Counted from the first letter of the stretch, positions 43,489-56,836 are shown. The stretch: 64,000 nt of DNA from a bacterium (GCA_004299235.1 SCQL01000027.1:1-64000); one strand, 5' to 3'. Program-made: numbers and translations. The notes: a model not told the origin generated them from the letters alone.

Positions 43489-44555
43489 TCGACCGGCTCG
43501 AGGCGATGGCTCGCCGGTATCAAGAGATCGAGAACGAGATGGGGCGGCCGGAGGTCGCCTCGGATCACGCCCAGCTGACCAAGCTCGCGCGCGAGCAGCA
43601 CGCTCTGCGAGAGACCGTCCAGGCCTACGACGCATATCGCCGCGCACGCCAGGAGATCGAGTCGGCTCGGGAGCTGATCCGGCAGGAAAAAGACGCGGAG
43701 ATGCAGGAATATCTGCGGGCGGAGGAGCACCACGCCTCGGCCGAGCTCGGCGAGCTCGAGGAGAAGTTGAAAGTGCTGCTGCTGCCCAAGGACCCCAACG
43801 ACGAGCGCGACGTGGTGGTCGAGATCCAGGGCGCGGAGGGTGGGGAGGAGGCGGCGCTGTTCGCCGCCGACCTCTATCGCATGTACCAGAGGTGGGCGGA
43901 GCGCAAGGGCTGGAAGGTCGAGGTCGCGGACGTCTCGCCCAGCGACAAGGGCGGCTTTGACAAGATCGAGTTCGAGGTCCACGGCCACGGCGCTTATTCG
44001 CAGCTCAAGTACGAGGGCGGCGTGCATCGAGTGCAGCGCGTGCCGAAGACGGAGGCGCAGGGGCGCATTCACACGTCGGCGGCGACCGTCGCCGTCATGC
44101 CCGAGGCGGATCCCGTGGAGGTGGAGCTCAAACCCGAGGACATCGAGATCAAGACCTCGACGTCGACCGGCCCCGGCGGCCAGAGCGTGAACACCACGTA
44201 TTCGGCGATTCGCATCACGCACAAGCCGACCGGGATGGTGGTGAGCATCCAGGACGAGAAGTCTCAGCTCCAGAACAAGGAGAAGGCCCTGCGCGTGCTG
44301 CGGGCGAGGCTGTACGAGCTGAAGCTCGCCGAGCAGCAGGCCGCGATCGGCGCGCAGCGCCGCGGCATGGTGGGCAGCGGCAACCGGTCCGAGAAGATCC
44401 GCACCTACAACTTCAAAGAGAACCGGGTCACCGACCACCGGATCAAGCTCACGCTGCACAAGCTCGACCAGGTGATGGCGGGCGATCTCGACGAGCTGGT
44501 CACCGCCCTGGTCAACGCCGAGCGGGCGGCGCAGCTCGACGGCGCTCCCGCCTGA
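43485..44555 (+). CDS. prfA: Peptide chain release factor 1
   Basis: Releases peptides at UAA and UAG. 356 residues: coiled N-terminal domain, codon-recognition region with the tripeptide in [14 protein letters not shown] (PxT type), GGQ loop in [11 protein letters not shown]. The GGQ glutamine is the methylation target of PrmC encoded next. GTG start overlapping DUF1385. Confidence 0.96.
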   Translation: MIDRLEAMARRYQEIENEMGRPEVASDHAQLTKLAREQHALRETVQAYDAYRRARQEIESARELIRQEKDAEMQEYLRAEEHHASAELGELEEKLKVLLLPKDPNDERDVVVEIQGAEGGEEAALFAADLYRMYQRWAERKGWKVEVADVSPSDKGGFDKIEFEVHGHGAYSQLKYEGGVHRVQRVPKTEAQGRIHTSAATVAVMPEADPVEVELKPEDIEIKTSTSTGPGGQSVNTTYSAIRITHKPTGMVVSIQDEKSQLQNKEKALRVLRARLYELKLAEQQAAIGAQRRGMVGSGNRSEKIRTYNFKENRVTDHRIKLTLHKLDQVMAGDLDELVTALVNAERAAQLDGAPA

Positions 44556-44565
44556 CCCAGCTCCG

Positions 44566-45396
44566 TTGACTGTGCTCGAGGTCCTCAAACTGGCCTCGAA
44601 TCACCTGCACAAGCGCGGCTCGGATTCGGCTCGCCTGGATGCGGAGGTGCTGCTCGCGCACGCGCTGGGGGTGCGCCGGCTCGACCTCTACTTGCGGTTC
44701 GACCGGCCGCTGTCGGAAGCGGAGCTTGGACCGTATCGAGCCCTGGTGGCGCGCCGGGTTCGCGGCGAGCCGGTCGCGTACCTGGTCGGGCACAAGGAGT
44801 TCATGGCGCTGGACTTCGAGGTCACGCCCGCGGTCCTGGTGCCGAATCCGGACACCGAGGTCCTCGTCCAGCGTGCGGTGGCCCTGGCGCGCGAGTCCGG
44901 GCGGGCGCTTCGCGTCGCCGACGTCGGCACCGGCAGCGGCTGCATCGCCATCGCCGTCGCGCACTACGCGCCGGGTGTCGAGGTGTGGGCGGGCGACATC
45001 AGCGGCGCAGCGCTGGAGGTGGCGGCTGGCAACGTGGCCAAGCACGGGTTGGAGACGCGCGTCCATCTGGTCTGTGGCGATCTGATGGCGCCGCTGCCCG
45101 GGGCCTTCGACCTGGTCTGCGCCAACCTTCCCTACCTGGCGGCGGGATCCGAGCTGGCGCCGGAGGTGCTGGCGCAGCCGGCGCGAGCCCTGTATGCGGA
45201 GGCGGATGGCGCCGGGCTGGTAACGCGGCTATTGGCGGAGGCGCCGGCGCGGCTCAATCCCGGCGGCAGGGTGCTCGCGGAGGTCGACCCCTCAATCCTT
45301 GCGGTCGTTCTCGACGCGGCGGGCGGGCATTTTGGCGAGCACGTCGTGCACCGCGACCTTGGCGGCCACGAGCGGGTGCTGGAAGCATGGTCCTGA
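44566..45396 (+). CDS. prmC: Release factor glutamine methyltransferase PrmC
   Basis: SAM-dependent N5-glutamine methyltransferase for RF1/RF2. 276 residues. N-terminal helical domain, SAM motif VADVGTGSGCIAIA, and catalytic NLPY (in CANLPYL), a normal variant of NPPY. TTG start 10 bp after prfA. Overlaps tsaC by 10 bases. Confidence 0.94.
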   Translation: MTVLEVLKLASNHLHKRGSDSARLDAEVLLAHALGVRRLDLYLRFDRPLSEAELGPYRALVARRVRGEPVAYLVGHKEFMALDFEVTPAVLVPNPDTEVLVQRAVALARESGRALRVADVGTGSGCIAIAVAHYAPGVEVWAGDISGAALEVAAGNVAKHGLETRVHLVCGDLMAPLPGAFDLVCANLPYLAAGSELAPEVLAQPARALYAEADGAGLVTRLLAEAPARLNPGGRVLAEVDPSILAVVLDAAGGHFGEHVVHRDLGGHERVLEAWS

Positions 45397-45971
45397 AGCC
45401 GACGCGGGCCGGGCTCACGCGCGCCGCCCAGCTGATCCGCGGTGGGAGCGTGATCGCGTTCCCGACCGACACGGTCTACGGGCTGGGGGCGGCCGCGGAT
45501 GACGAGGTGGCGAGGCGCCGGGTCTACCAGATCAAGGGCCGGCCGGCCGGGCTGCCGCTCATCCTCATGGTCGCCGCCGAGTCGCAGCTGGAGGGCTGGG
45601 TGCACGTCGATTCGCGGGCAGAGGCGATGATCCGGCGCTGGTGGCCGGGACCGCTGACCTTGATCCTGCACGCCAAGGGCGGAGGCACGCTCGGGGTTCG
45701 CATTCCCAAGCACCAGGTCGCGCTCGACCTGCTCAGCGCCGCGGGGCCGCTGATGACGACCAGCGCGAACCTTCACGGTAAGGATCCGGCGATGACGGCG
45801 GAGGACGCGGGCGCGTTGCCGGGCGTGATGGTGGTGCTGGACGGGGGCGCGGCGCCAGGAGGCCTGGCGTCCACGGTGCTCGACCTCACCGGCCCCGAGC
45901 CGCACGTGCTGCGCGAAGGCGCCATCCCGACCTCCGAGCTGCTGGGTCCGCCACCCCCTCACGCCGGCTGA
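45387..45971 (+). CDS. L-threonylcarbamoyladenylate synthase (Sua5/YrdC/YciO family)
   Basis: First step of t6A tRNA modification: makes threonylcarbamoyl-AMP from Thr, bicarbonate and ATP. 194 residues with the YrdC signature IRGGSVIAFPTDTVYGLGA and the later WPGPLTLIL and TTSANLHGK blocks. No C-terminal Sua5 domain, so it is the short YrdC/TsaC form. ATG 45387 is used, not the longer open frame from 44985. Standard prfA-prmC-tsaC-glyA neighbourhood. Confidence 0.93.
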   Translation: MVLKPTRAGLTRAAQLIRGGSVIAFPTDTVYGLGAAADDEVARRRVYQIKGRPAGLPLILMVAAESQLEGWVHVDSRAEAMIRRWWPGPLTLILHAKGGGTLGVRIPKHQVALDLLSAAGPLMTTSANLHGKDPAMTAEDAGALPGVMVVLDGGAAPGGLASTVLDLTGPEPHVLREGAIPTSELLGPPPPHAG

Positions 45972-46001
45972 CGGCGCGCACGCCGACCGCCTGAGCCGAG
46001 A

Positions 46002-46007
46002 TAGGAT
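46002..46007 (+). promoter_or_regulatory. Putative -10 box TAGGAT for glyA (leaderless type)
   Basis: Ends six bases before ATG 46014, so there is no room for a leader RNA such as a riboswitch. Confidence 0.5.
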
Positions 46008-46013
46008 TCGCTC

Positions 46014-47288
46014 ATGGCCGCACCCATCACCACGATGACCTTTCGCGCCCTCGACCGCGACGATCCCGAGGTCGCCAACCTCATCCGCAAGGAGTTCAAG
46101 CGCCAGTCCGAGACGCTGGAGCTCATCGCGTCGGAGAACCTGACCAGCCCGGCGATCCTCGAGGCGCTGGGCACGCTCCTCACCAACAAGTACGCGGAGG
46201 GCTATCCCGGCCGGCGCTATTACGGCGGCACGGGGGAGGTGATCGACAAGATCGAGTCCCTGGCCGTGGAGCGGGCCAAGGAGCTGTTCGGCGCCGAGTA
46301 CGTGAACGTCCAGCCGCACGCCGGCTCGCAGGCCAACGCCGCCGTGTACATGGCCGTCTGCCAGCCGGGCGACCGGGTGATGGGGATGGACCTGTCCGCG
46401 GGCGGTCATCTGACCCACGGCAGCCCCGCGAACTTCAGCGGCAAGCTCTACGAGATCCATTCGTACGGCGTCGACCGCGAGACCGAGCTCATCGACTATG
46501 ACGCGATGGAGAAGCTGGCGGAGCGGGTGCGGCCCAAGATGATCCTGGGAGGCTTTTCGGCGTACTCTCGAATCGTCGACTGGGCGCGGATGCGACAGAT
46601 CGCCGACTCGGTCGGGGCGACGTTCTTTGTCGACATGGCGCATGTCGCCGGCCTGGTCGCGGGCGACCAGTACCCGTCACCGATTCCCTACGCGGACGTC
46701 ACGACCACGACGACGCAGAAGACGCTGCGTGGCGCCTGGGGCGCGATCATCCTGTGCCGCAACGAGTACCAGAAGGCGATCGACTCCGCGGTGTTTCCCG
46801 GCATCCAGGGCGGACCGCTGATGCACGCCATCGCGGCCAAGGCGGTGTGCTTCGGAGAGGCGCTGAGGCCGGAGTTCAAGGTCTACGCCAAGCAGGTGGT
46901 GGTGAACGCCAAGGCGCTGGCCGGCCGCCTCATGGAGCGGGGGCTGCGCCTGGTGAGCGGAGGCACCGACAACCACCTGATGCTCATCGACCTGCGCCCG
47001 CAGAAACGGACCGGGAAGCAGGTCCAGGAGGTGGCGGACACGGTCGGGATCACGCTCAACCGCAACTCGATCCCGTTCGACGAGGCGTCCAAGTTCAATC
47101 CCAGCGGCGTGCGCGTCGGCACCCCTCTGGTGACCACGCGCGGCATGCGCGAGGCGGAGATGGTGCAGATCGCCGACTGCATCGCCGACCTCGTCGAACG
47201 CATCGATGATCGCGCGGTGCTCGACTCCGTTCACGAGCGCGCGCTCGACCTATGCCGAAGGTTCCCGGTTCCCTACTCGTTCGACTGA
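46014..47288 (+). CDS. glyA: Serine hydroxymethyltransferase with unusual PLP-lysine context
   Basis: Interconverts serine and glycine with THF, feeding one-carbon metabolism. 424 residues; ELIASENLTS, NKYAEGYPGRRYYGG, VNVQPHAGSQAN and VDMAHVAGL are canonical. The PLP lysine is Lys236, but the near-invariant His before it is Gln235 and the next residues differ (TTTTQKTLRGAWGA in place of TTTTHKTLRGPRGG). Catalysis may still occur, though cofactor geometry could differ. Own promoter-like box. Confidence 0.95.
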   Translation: MAAPITTMTFRALDRDDPEVANLIRKEFKRQSETLELIASENLTSPAILEALGTLLTNKYAEGYPGRRYYGGTGEVIDKIESLAVERAKELFGAEYVNVQPHAGSQANAAVYMAVCQPGDRVMGMDLSAGGHLTHGSPANFSGKLYEIHSYGVDRETELIDYDAMEKLAERVRPKMILGGFSAYSRIVDWARMRQIADSVGATFFVDMAHVAGLVAGDQYPSPIPYADVTTTTTQKTLRGAWGAIILCRNEYQKAIDSAVFPGIQGGPLMHAIAAKAVCFGEALRPEFKVYAKQVVVNAKALAGRLMERGLRLVSGGTDNHLMLIDLRPQKRTGKQVQEVADTVGITLNRNSIPFDEASKFNPSGVRVGTPLVTTRGMREAEMVQIADCIADLVERIDDRAVLDSVHERALDLCRRFPVPYSFD

Positions 47289-47306
47289 GCTCTCGCGCTT
47301 CGACCG

Positions 47307-48416
47307 GTGAGTGACTTCGTCGGCGGCGACGCCCTCGTCAACCTGCGCGACCACCTGCTGCCCGGGCTGTGGCCGCTTCTGGTCGCGTTCGCGCTGTGCG
47401 CCCTCGTCGTCCCGGTCGCGATTCGCGTGTCTCGCCTGACGGGCTTGATCGCCGAACCCGGCGGGCGTCACTCGCACAGCAGGCCGACCCCACTGCTTGG
47501 CGGCCTCGCCATGTTCGCCGGCTTCGCGGTCGCGGTGCTCGTCTTCCTGCCCGGTTACCCGGAAACGCCAGGCGTGCTGGTCTCGTCGGGCCTGGCCGCA
47601 CTGCTGCTCATCGCCGACGACCGCTGGCCGGTCCGCCCCGCCATCAAGTTCGGCCTCCAGGCGTTCGTGGCCCTGCTCGCGGTGGTCGTCTTCGGCTTCA
47701 AGATCACGTTCCTGGGGCTGCCGGGGCAGCACGTCGTCCACCTCGGCCTGCTGATCACCCCGATCAGCCTCTTCTGGCTGCTGGGGATGCAGAACACCGT
47801 CAACTTCCTCGACGGCGTCGACGGGCTGGCCGCCGGCGTGATCTTCATCGTCGCGGTGACGCTGATGCTCGCGGCGGCCGGGCTCCGGCAGGTCGAGGTC
47901 GTGCAGCTCGGCGGCGCGCTGGCCGGCGCGTGCGCCGGCTTTCTGCTCTTCAACTTCCATCCCGCCCGCATCTTCATGGGCGACTCCGGCTCGCACTTCC
48001 TCGGCATGGCTCTGGGCGTCATCTCGATCCTGGGCGTGGCCAAGGTCGCTGTCGCCTTCGCCCTGGCGGTCCCTGTCCTCGCCCTGGCCCTGCCGATCGC
48101 GGACACCGCGTGGGCGATCCTGAGGCGGCGGCTCCAAAAGGCGTCGGTCGCCACCCCCGACCAGGAGCACCTCCACCACCGCCTCCAGGCGTTTGGGCTG
48201 GACCCGCGCCAGACCTGCTTCGTCTTCTATGCCGCGAGCGCTCTGCTGGGTGCGCTCGGGCTCACGCTCTTCGGCCACGGCAGGATCCTCGCGGTGGCCC
48301 TGGCGACCTCCGCGGCGCTCGCGTCGACCGTGGCCGCGGATCTTCTGCAGCGGACCGGCTGGCGCGTGCCCGCGTCCTACCTGCGCCGCCTGCTCGCCAC
48401 CCAGGGTTCCCGGTAG
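47307..48416 (+). CDS. Undecaprenyl-phosphate GlcNAc-1-phosphate transferase (WecA/TagO-like)
   Basis: MraY-superfamily membrane enzyme, 369 residues and about eleven helices, making the lipid-linked sugar primer of wall polymers. Key blocks: RHSHSRPTPLLGG, the DDR loop, NTVNFLDGVDGLAAG, FNFHPARIFMGDSGS and HLHHRL. It lies just upstream of the atp operon, an arrangement typical of actinobacteria. A WecG/TagA-type glycosyltransferase is encoded at 61 kb and could use its product. Confidence 0.9.
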   Translation: MSDFVGGDALVNLRDHLLPGLWPLLVAFALCALVVPVAIRVSRLTGLIAEPGGRHSHSRPTPLLGGLAMFAGFAVAVLVFLPGYPETPGVLVSSGLAALLLIADDRWPVRPAIKFGLQAFVALLAVVVFGFKITFLGLPGQHVVHLGLLITPISLFWLLGMQNTVNFLDGVDGLAAGVIFIVAVTLMLAAAGLRQVEVVQLGGALAGACAGFLLFNFHPARIFMGDSGSHFLGMALGVISILGVAKVAVAFALAVPVLALALPIADTAWAILRRRLQKASVATPDQEHLHHRLQAFGLDPRQTCFVFYAASALLGALGLTLFGHGRILAVALATSAALASTVAADLLQRTGWRVPASYLRRLLATQGSR

Positions 48417-48419
48417 AAT
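48414..48419 (+). promoter_or_regulatory. Putative -10 box TAGAAT for the atp operon
   Basis: Overlaps the wecA stop codon and ends ten bases before ATG 48430. Confidence 0.45.
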
Positions 48420-48429
48420 TCGGCGGGGC

Positions 48430-48642
48430 ATGGCGCCCACTCCGAGTGCGGGCCCGACGGGGGCTGACATGGCCGGAATCGGGGTCTATTTCGCAGCCGC
48501 GGTTCTTCTGCCGCTGCTCGGGGGAGTGGCGCTCGACAAGGCGCTGCACACGGCGCCGGTGTTCGTCCTGGTAGGACTGTTCGTGGGGCTTGCGGCCGGT
48601 GCGGCCGGGATCTGGTTGAAGGTAAGGGAGCTTTCGAAGTGA
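48430..48642 (+). CDS. AtpZ/AtpI-type small membrane protein of the ATP synthase operon
   Basis: 70 residues, two hydrophobic helices joined by a short loop (VYFAAAVLLPLLGGVALDKAL, then FVLVGLFVGLAAGAAGIWL). The layout matches the AtpZ/F1Fo-associated family at the head of many atp operons, proposed to help c-ring assembly or Mg/Ca movement. ATG 48430; ATG 48469 is a shorter alternative. Overlaps the next gene by four bases. Confidence 0.75.
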   Translation: MAPTPSAGPTGADMAGIGVYFAAAVLLPLLGGVALDKALHTAPVFVLVGLFVGLAAGAAGIWLKVRELSK

Positions 48643-48986
48643 CGTCGGGCGGGGTGCTCAAGGAAACGGTGGTGGCCTGTGCGGTCTGCGCCGCCGCGGT
48701 CGCGGTCATCGCGGCGGTGACGGGTCGACTGTCGCTTGGCATGGGCGTCGCGGCAGGGCTGCTGCTCGGTTCGCTCAACGGCTACCTGATAAGAGCGCTG
48801 CTCGACCGCCGCGCCCCCTTGGTCGCGGGGAGCCTGCTTCGCCTCCTCGCCTTCAGCGCGATCGTGGTCGGGGCGGCGCTGCTGCTCGGCCGCGCGGCGT
48901 GGACCCTGCCCCTTGGCATCGGCGTCGCTCAGCTGGTGATGGTCGCGGCCGGCTTGCGCCGGGGGCTCCGGGGGCTCCGCGCATGA
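48639..48986 (+). CDS. ATP synthase subunit I-like membrane protein
   Basis: 115 residues with four predicted helices and basic ends, in the place of AtpI between the AtpZ-like gene and atpB. AtpI acts as a c-ring assembly chaperone in several bacteria. Sequence similarity is weak, so the call rests mostly on position and topology. GTG start and stop both overlap their neighbours by four bases. Confidence 0.65.
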   Translation: MTSGGVLKETVVACAVCAAAVAVIAAVTGRLSLGMGVAAGLLLGSLNGYLIRALLDRRAPLVAGSLLRLLAFSAIVVGAALLLGRAAWTLPLGIGVAQLVMVAAGLRRGLRGLRA

Positions 48987-49762
48987 TCCGAGCCGATTTG
49001 GCCGGAACGCATCCCACCATCGACCTGGGATGCGGTGCTCTCTGCACGCTCAACTACGACAGCCTGATATCCAGCGGCATCGCGCTGGCGGCGACTCTGG
49101 CCGTGGCCCTCTGGGTGCGGTCCAAGCTCAAGGATGGCGAGCCCGGCCGGGTGCAGGCGATCTTCGAGTGGGGTTACGACCAGCTGCGCGGGCTCATCAG
49201 GAGCAATGTCTCCGAAGGGGCGCTCTTCATCCTGCCGCTGGCGATGACGCTCTTCCTCTACATCCTCATCGCCAACTGGATCGAGCTCTTGCCCCTGGGG
49301 CTCGTCCCCATCCTGCATGGCGCGAACGCGGACCTCAACCAGACGCTGGCGATGGCGCTCATCGTGATCGTGGTCGTGCAGTGGTACAGCATCCGCGTCC
49401 TCGGCCTGCGCGGTTATCTGGGGCGCTTCACCAAACCCTTCGAGCTGCCGCTGGCGGCTCGCATCGTCTTCATACCGCTTAACGTCCTCGAAGAGGCGGT
49501 GAAGCCGCTGACGCTGTCCCTGCGGCTTTTCGGCAACATCTTCGCGGGGGCGGTGATGATCGGCCTGATCGCTGGATTCGGTACCCTGGCCCTTCCAGCC
49601 GTGGGCACGATACCGGGGACGGTGGTCGGCTCGGTCTTGCTCGCCGTGTGGAAAGCGTTCGACGTCATCTTCATCGGTTTCATCCAGGCGTTCATCTTCA
49701 TGCTGCTAACGGTCATCTACTTCGGCGCGGCCCGCGAGGGTCTCGAACACGAACACCATTAG
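48983..49762 (+). CDS. atpB: ATP synthase Fo subunit a
   Basis: 259 residues, about six helices. Proton channel subunit; the essential Arg is in LTLSLRLFGNIFAG and the C-terminal helix carries AFIFMLLTVIYFG. ATG 48983 overlaps the previous gene. The atpE RBS begins at 49761, overlapping the stop. Confidence 0.95.
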   Translation: MIRADLAGTHPTIDLGCGALCTLNYDSLISSGIALAATLAVALWVRSKLKDGEPGRVQAIFEWGYDQLRGLIRSNVSEGALFILPLAMTLFLYILIANWIELLPLGLVPILHGANADLNQTLAMALIVIVVVQWYSIRVLGLRGYLGRFTKPFELPLAARIVFIPLNVLEEAVKPLTLSLRLFGNIFAGAVMIGLIAGFGTLALPAVGTIPGTVVGSVLLAVWKAFDVIFIGFIQAFIFMLLTVIYFGAAREGLEHEHH

Positions 49763-49771
49763 GAGGGTTTC

Positions 49772-50023
49772 ATGACAGATCACGGTCTCGTTCTCGCCGG
49801 CGCGCTGGTGGCTTTCGGCCTCGCCATCGGATTGGGCGCTATCGGCGCTGCGGTTGGCGACGGCCTCGCCGGCAATGCCTTCATCAGCGGCGTCGCACGG
49901 CAGCCTGAGGCCCAGGGCCGGATGATCCCCTGGCTCTTCACCATCGTCGGCCTGGTCGAGGCCATGTACTTCATCAACCTGGCCTTCGGCTTCGTGTTCC
50001 TGTCGAACGTCCCCGCCAAGTAA
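49772..50023 (+). CDS. atpE: ATP synthase Fo subunit c
   Basis: 83 residues, hairpin of two helices joined by the polar loop RQPE. The ion-binding carboxylate is the Glu in GLVEAMYF. The first helix lacks the Gln needed for sodium binding, so proton coupling is expected. Preceded by a perfect AGGAGG (49761-49766), the strongest RBS of the operon, as expected for the highest-stoichiometry subunit. Confidence 0.96.
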   Translation: MTDHGLVLAGALVAFGLAIGLGAIGAAVGDGLAGNAFISGVARQPEAQGRMIPWLFTIVGLVEAMYFINLAFGFVFLSNVPAK

Positions 50024-50545
50024 ATGCTGTTTCTCGCCGGCGTCGCGGGCGTCATCCAGATCGACGGGACGGTGATCGTCGAGCTGATCACCTTCCTCGT
50101 CATGCTCGCCGTGCTCGCCCGCTGGGTGTATCCGGAGATCGTGAGGCTGGCGGAGGCGCGCCAGCGCGTCATCGCCGAGCAGCTGAAGGAGGCCGAGCAG
50201 GCGCGCGCCGACGCGGCGGCATACCTCAATGAGGCCGAGGTCAAGCTCAACGACGCCCGCAAGACGGCGCAAGGGCTGATCGACGCGGCCGGCAAGTCAG
50301 GCGATCAGCTCCGCCAGGAGCTGAGGCAGAAGGCTGAAGAGGAAGCCCGGCGGATCGCCGAAGCGGCGCGCAAGGAGATCGAAGCCGAGCGCGATCGGGC
50401 CGTGCTGTCGGTGCGGAACGAGGTCGCGGGGCTGGTCGTGTCGGCGACCGAGAAGGTCATCGGCGAAACCCTCGACGACGCGAAGCACCGCCGGCTCATC
50501 GAGCGGGCCATAGCGGAGGTTGCTGGTGGCGACGGCAGCAGCTAG
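50024..50545 (+). CDS. atpF: ATP synthase Fo subunit b
   Basis: 173 residues: one N-terminal membrane helix (about 12-34) then a long charged coiled coil forming the peripheral stalk, rich in Ala, Glu, Arg and Lys. ATG follows the atpE stop with no gap. Overlaps atpH. Confidence 0.93.
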   Translation: MLFLAGVAGVIQIDGTVIVELITFLVMLAVLARWVYPEIVRLAEARQRVIAEQLKEAEQARADAAAYLNEAEVKLNDARKTAQGLIDAAGKSGDQLRQELRQKAEEEARRIAEAARKEIEAERDRAVLSVRNEVAGLVVSATEKVIGETLDDAKHRRLIERAIAEVAGGDGSS

Positions 50546-51056
50546 GCGGTATGCGAAGGCCGTCTTCGAGCTGGCTCAGCAGGAGGGCCAGGTAGCGGCG
50601 TGGAGCCGCCGGGTGTCGAAGGTCGGTGAGCTCCTGTCAGATCCCCAGGTGGCTGCCGTGCTCACCAACCCGACGATCGCCGCAGACCGGCGGATGGAGC
50701 TCGTATCCGTGGACGCGGCCCTGCTCGACGCTGAGGCCGTCAACCTCGCCAAGCTGCTCATCGAGTCGAATCGGGTCCAGGACGTCGGCGCGATCGCCAA
50801 AGAGTACGAGCGGCTCGCCGACGCGGCCGCCGGCCGCGTCCGCGCCACGGTTACAACCGCCGTCGAGCTGGCGCCGGCGGACCGCGACCGCGTCGCGGGT
50901 GAGCTCTCGAAACGCCTCGGTAAGGAAGTCCGCCTGGAGGTCGTCACCGACCCGCAAATCCTGGGCGGCATGAAGCTCCAGTACGGCGATCGCCTCGTCG
51001 ACGCCAGCGTCTCAACCCGATTACAGCAGCTGCGCCGCCGTCTGGCGGCCTCGTAG
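50526..51056 (+). CDS. atpH: ATP synthase F1 subunit delta
   Basis: 176 residues. The N-terminal helical domain begins [18 protein letters not shown], and the C-terminal signature [21 protein letters not shown] is present. Links F1 to the b subunit. GTG 50526 gives the family N-terminus; TTG 50520 is two codons longer. Overlaps atpF by 20 bases. Confidence 0.94.
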   Translation: MATAAARRYAKAVFELAQQEGQVAAWSRRVSKVGELLSDPQVAAVLTNPTIAADRRMELVSVDAALLDAEAVNLAKLLIESNRVQDVGAIAKEYERLADAAAGRVRATVTTAVELAPADRDRVAGELSKRLGKEVRLEVVTDPQILGGMKLQYGDRLVDASVSTRLQQLRRRLAAS

Positions 51057-51067
51057 GAGTAAGCCAA

Positions 51068-55077
<4,010 letters not shown>

Positions 55078-55079
55078 AC

Positions 55080-55484
55080 ATGCGGGTACCGCTGCGGGTC
55101 GTGAGCGTGGAGCGCAGCCTCTTCGAGGGGGATGTCGACTTCATCGTCGCCAACGGCGCCGACGGCGAGCTCGGCGTCCTGCCGCGCCATGCTCCGCTCA
55201 TGACCATCCTCAAGCCCGGAGCGCTCAAGATCACCCAGGGCTCGGAAGAGCAACTGCTCTTCGTCGGCGGCGGGTTTCTTGAAGTGCTGCCGGATCGCGT
55301 GACCGTGCTCGCCGACGTTGCCGAGCACGCCGATGAGATCTCGGTCGAGCGCGCGGAAGAGGCGCGCAAGCGTGCGCAGGAACGACTGGCTGGAACGCTC
55401 ACCACGGCCGAAGAGGTCGAGTTCCAGCAGGCGCTGGCGATGGCGGAAGCGCGCCTTCGCCTCGCGCGCATGCGCCGACCCTGA
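55080..55484 (+). CDS. atpC: ATP synthase F1 subunit epsilon
   Basis: 134 residues: N-terminal beta sandwich with GELGVLPRHAPLMT, then two C-terminal helices that can inhibit ATP hydrolysis. ATG two bases after the atpD stop. Last gene of the operon; no clear terminator follows. Confidence 0.94.
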   Translation: MRVPLRVVSVERSLFEGDVDFIVANGADGELGVLPRHAPLMTILKPGALKITQGSEEQLLFVGGGFLEVLPDRVTVLADVAEHADEISVERAEEARKRAQERLAGTLTTAEEVEFQQALAMAEARLRLARMRRP

Positions 55485-55495
55485 TCCAAGCCGGT

Positions 55496-55501
55496 TACGT
55501 T
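55496..55501 (+). promoter_or_regulatory. Putative -10 box TACGTT for murA
   Basis: Six bases before TTG 55508 and nine before ATG 55511, in the 26-bp gap after atpC. Confidence 0.35.
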
Positions 55502-55510
55502 TAGGTCTTG

Positions 55511-56830
55511 ATGAAGACCCGCACGCCTCGTCGCGAGCACGCGCTGCAGATCACCGGCGGGAGGCAGATTGCAGGCTCGATCTGCATCAGCGGATCCAAG
55601 AACGCCGCCCTGCCCGAGATGGCCGCCGCGCTGCTCACCACCGAGCCGCTCACCCTCCACAACGTGCCCAAGGTGACGGACACCCAGCTGATGGCGGAGA
55701 TCCTGACCGTCCTCGGCGGTAGCAGCGAGGGCATGGGCTCGGTCGTGCTCCGCATGGCGGGCGCGCGGGCCAGTGACGTCCCCGACGGCCTCGGCCGGCG
55801 GATGCGCGCGACGATCGTGCTGCTCGGCGCGCTCCTCGGACGCTTCGGGCACGCCCGCGTTCCTCGACCGGGCGGCGACGACATCGGTGCGAGGCGCTTC
55901 GAGCAGCACCTGCGCGGGCTGCAGCAGATGGGCGCGCACATCACCGAAACGCAGACGGAGATCGTCGCCGAGGTGGATCGCCTGCGCGGCGGGCGGATCG
56001 TCTTCGACCTGCCGACCGTGACCGGCACGGAGAACATCCTGCTCGCGGCGGTGCTGGCGCAGGGGCGGACCGAGATCTTCAACGCCGCGCGCGAGCCCCA
56101 TGTCCAGGACCTGTGCCGCCTGCTGGGAAAGATGGGGGCGCGGATCGAAGGCATCGGCACCGAGCGCCTGGTCGTCGACGGCGTTCGCGAGCTCGGTGGC
56201 GCAGAGCACACGGTCATCGCCGACTACCTGGAGGCGGGCACCTATGCCATTGCGGTGGCGGCGGCCGGCGGCGAGCTGCGCATCGACTGCAGCCGGCCGG
56301 AGGACCTCAAGATCGTGCTGCTCAAGCTCGAACTGGCCGGCGCCCGCGTCGAGGTGGGGGATGGCTGGTTTCGAGTGGGACGCCGGCCGCGGACGCGGAT
56401 CAAGCCCATCGACATGTCGACGTGGACGTTTCCAGGATTCCCCACCGATCTGCAGGCGCAATACATGGCGCTGATGACACAGGCGGACGGCGAGACGGTA
56501 ATCTCCGAGTACGTCCACGAGAACCGCTTCCAGCACGTGACGCAGCTCGCCAAGATGGGGGCGGGGATCGCGGTCGAGGGGAGGATCCACGCCATGGTGC
56601 ACGGCCCGTGCCGCCTTCGAGGCACCGAGGTCGCCATCCCCGACATCCGATCCGGCGCCGCCCTGGTCGTCGCCGCGCTCTGCGCCGAAGGCGAGAGCGT
56701 GCTCCGAAACGCCTGGCACGTCGAGCGCGGCTACGAGGACATGGCGGGCAAGCTCGCATCGGTCGGCGCCCAGGTCAAGACGATCACCGTCGACCCGGAC
56801 CCAGCCGGCTCAGATCACTCCTACGAATGA
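55511..56830 (+). CDS. murA: UDP-GlcNAc 1-carboxyvinyltransferase MurA with Cys-to-Asp active site
   Basis: First committed step of peptidoglycan synthesis, adding enolpyruvate to UDP-GlcNAc. 439 residues. The SGSKNAALP block and catalytic Asp in FPTDLQAQY are conserved. The loop Cys (Cys115 in E. coli, the fosfomycin target) is replaced: PGGDDIGAR in place of PGGCAIGAR. Asp here is known in naturally fosfomycin-resistant MurA. ATG 55511 is used; the adjacent TTG 55508 is possible. mreB follows after 6 bp. Confidence 0.95.
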   Translation: MKTRTPRREHALQITGGRQIAGSICISGSKNAALPEMAAALLTTEPLTLHNVPKVTDTQLMAEILTVLGGSSEGMGSVVLRMAGARASDVPDGLGRRMRATIVLLGALLGRFGHARVPRPGGDDIGARRFEQHLRGLQQMGAHITETQTEIVAEVDRLRGGRIVFDLPTVTGTENILLAAVLAQGRTEIFNAAREPHVQDLCRLLGKMGARIEGIGTERLVVDGVRELGGAEHTVIADYLEAGTYAIAVAAAGGELRIDCSRPEDLKIVLLKLELAGARVEVGDGWFRVGRRPRTRIKPIDMSTWTFPGFPTDLQAQYMALMTQADGETVISEYVHENRFQHVTQLAKMGAGIAVEGRIHAMVHGPCRLRGTEVAIPDIRSGAALVVAALCAEGESVLRNAWHVERGYEDMAGKLASVGAQVKTITVDPDPAGSDHSYE

Positions 56831-56836
56831 TGATCG

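Noticed and set aside
45972-46013. Glycine or THF riboswitch upstream of glyA
   Set aside because: The putative -10 box ends six bases before ATG, leaving no transcribed leader.
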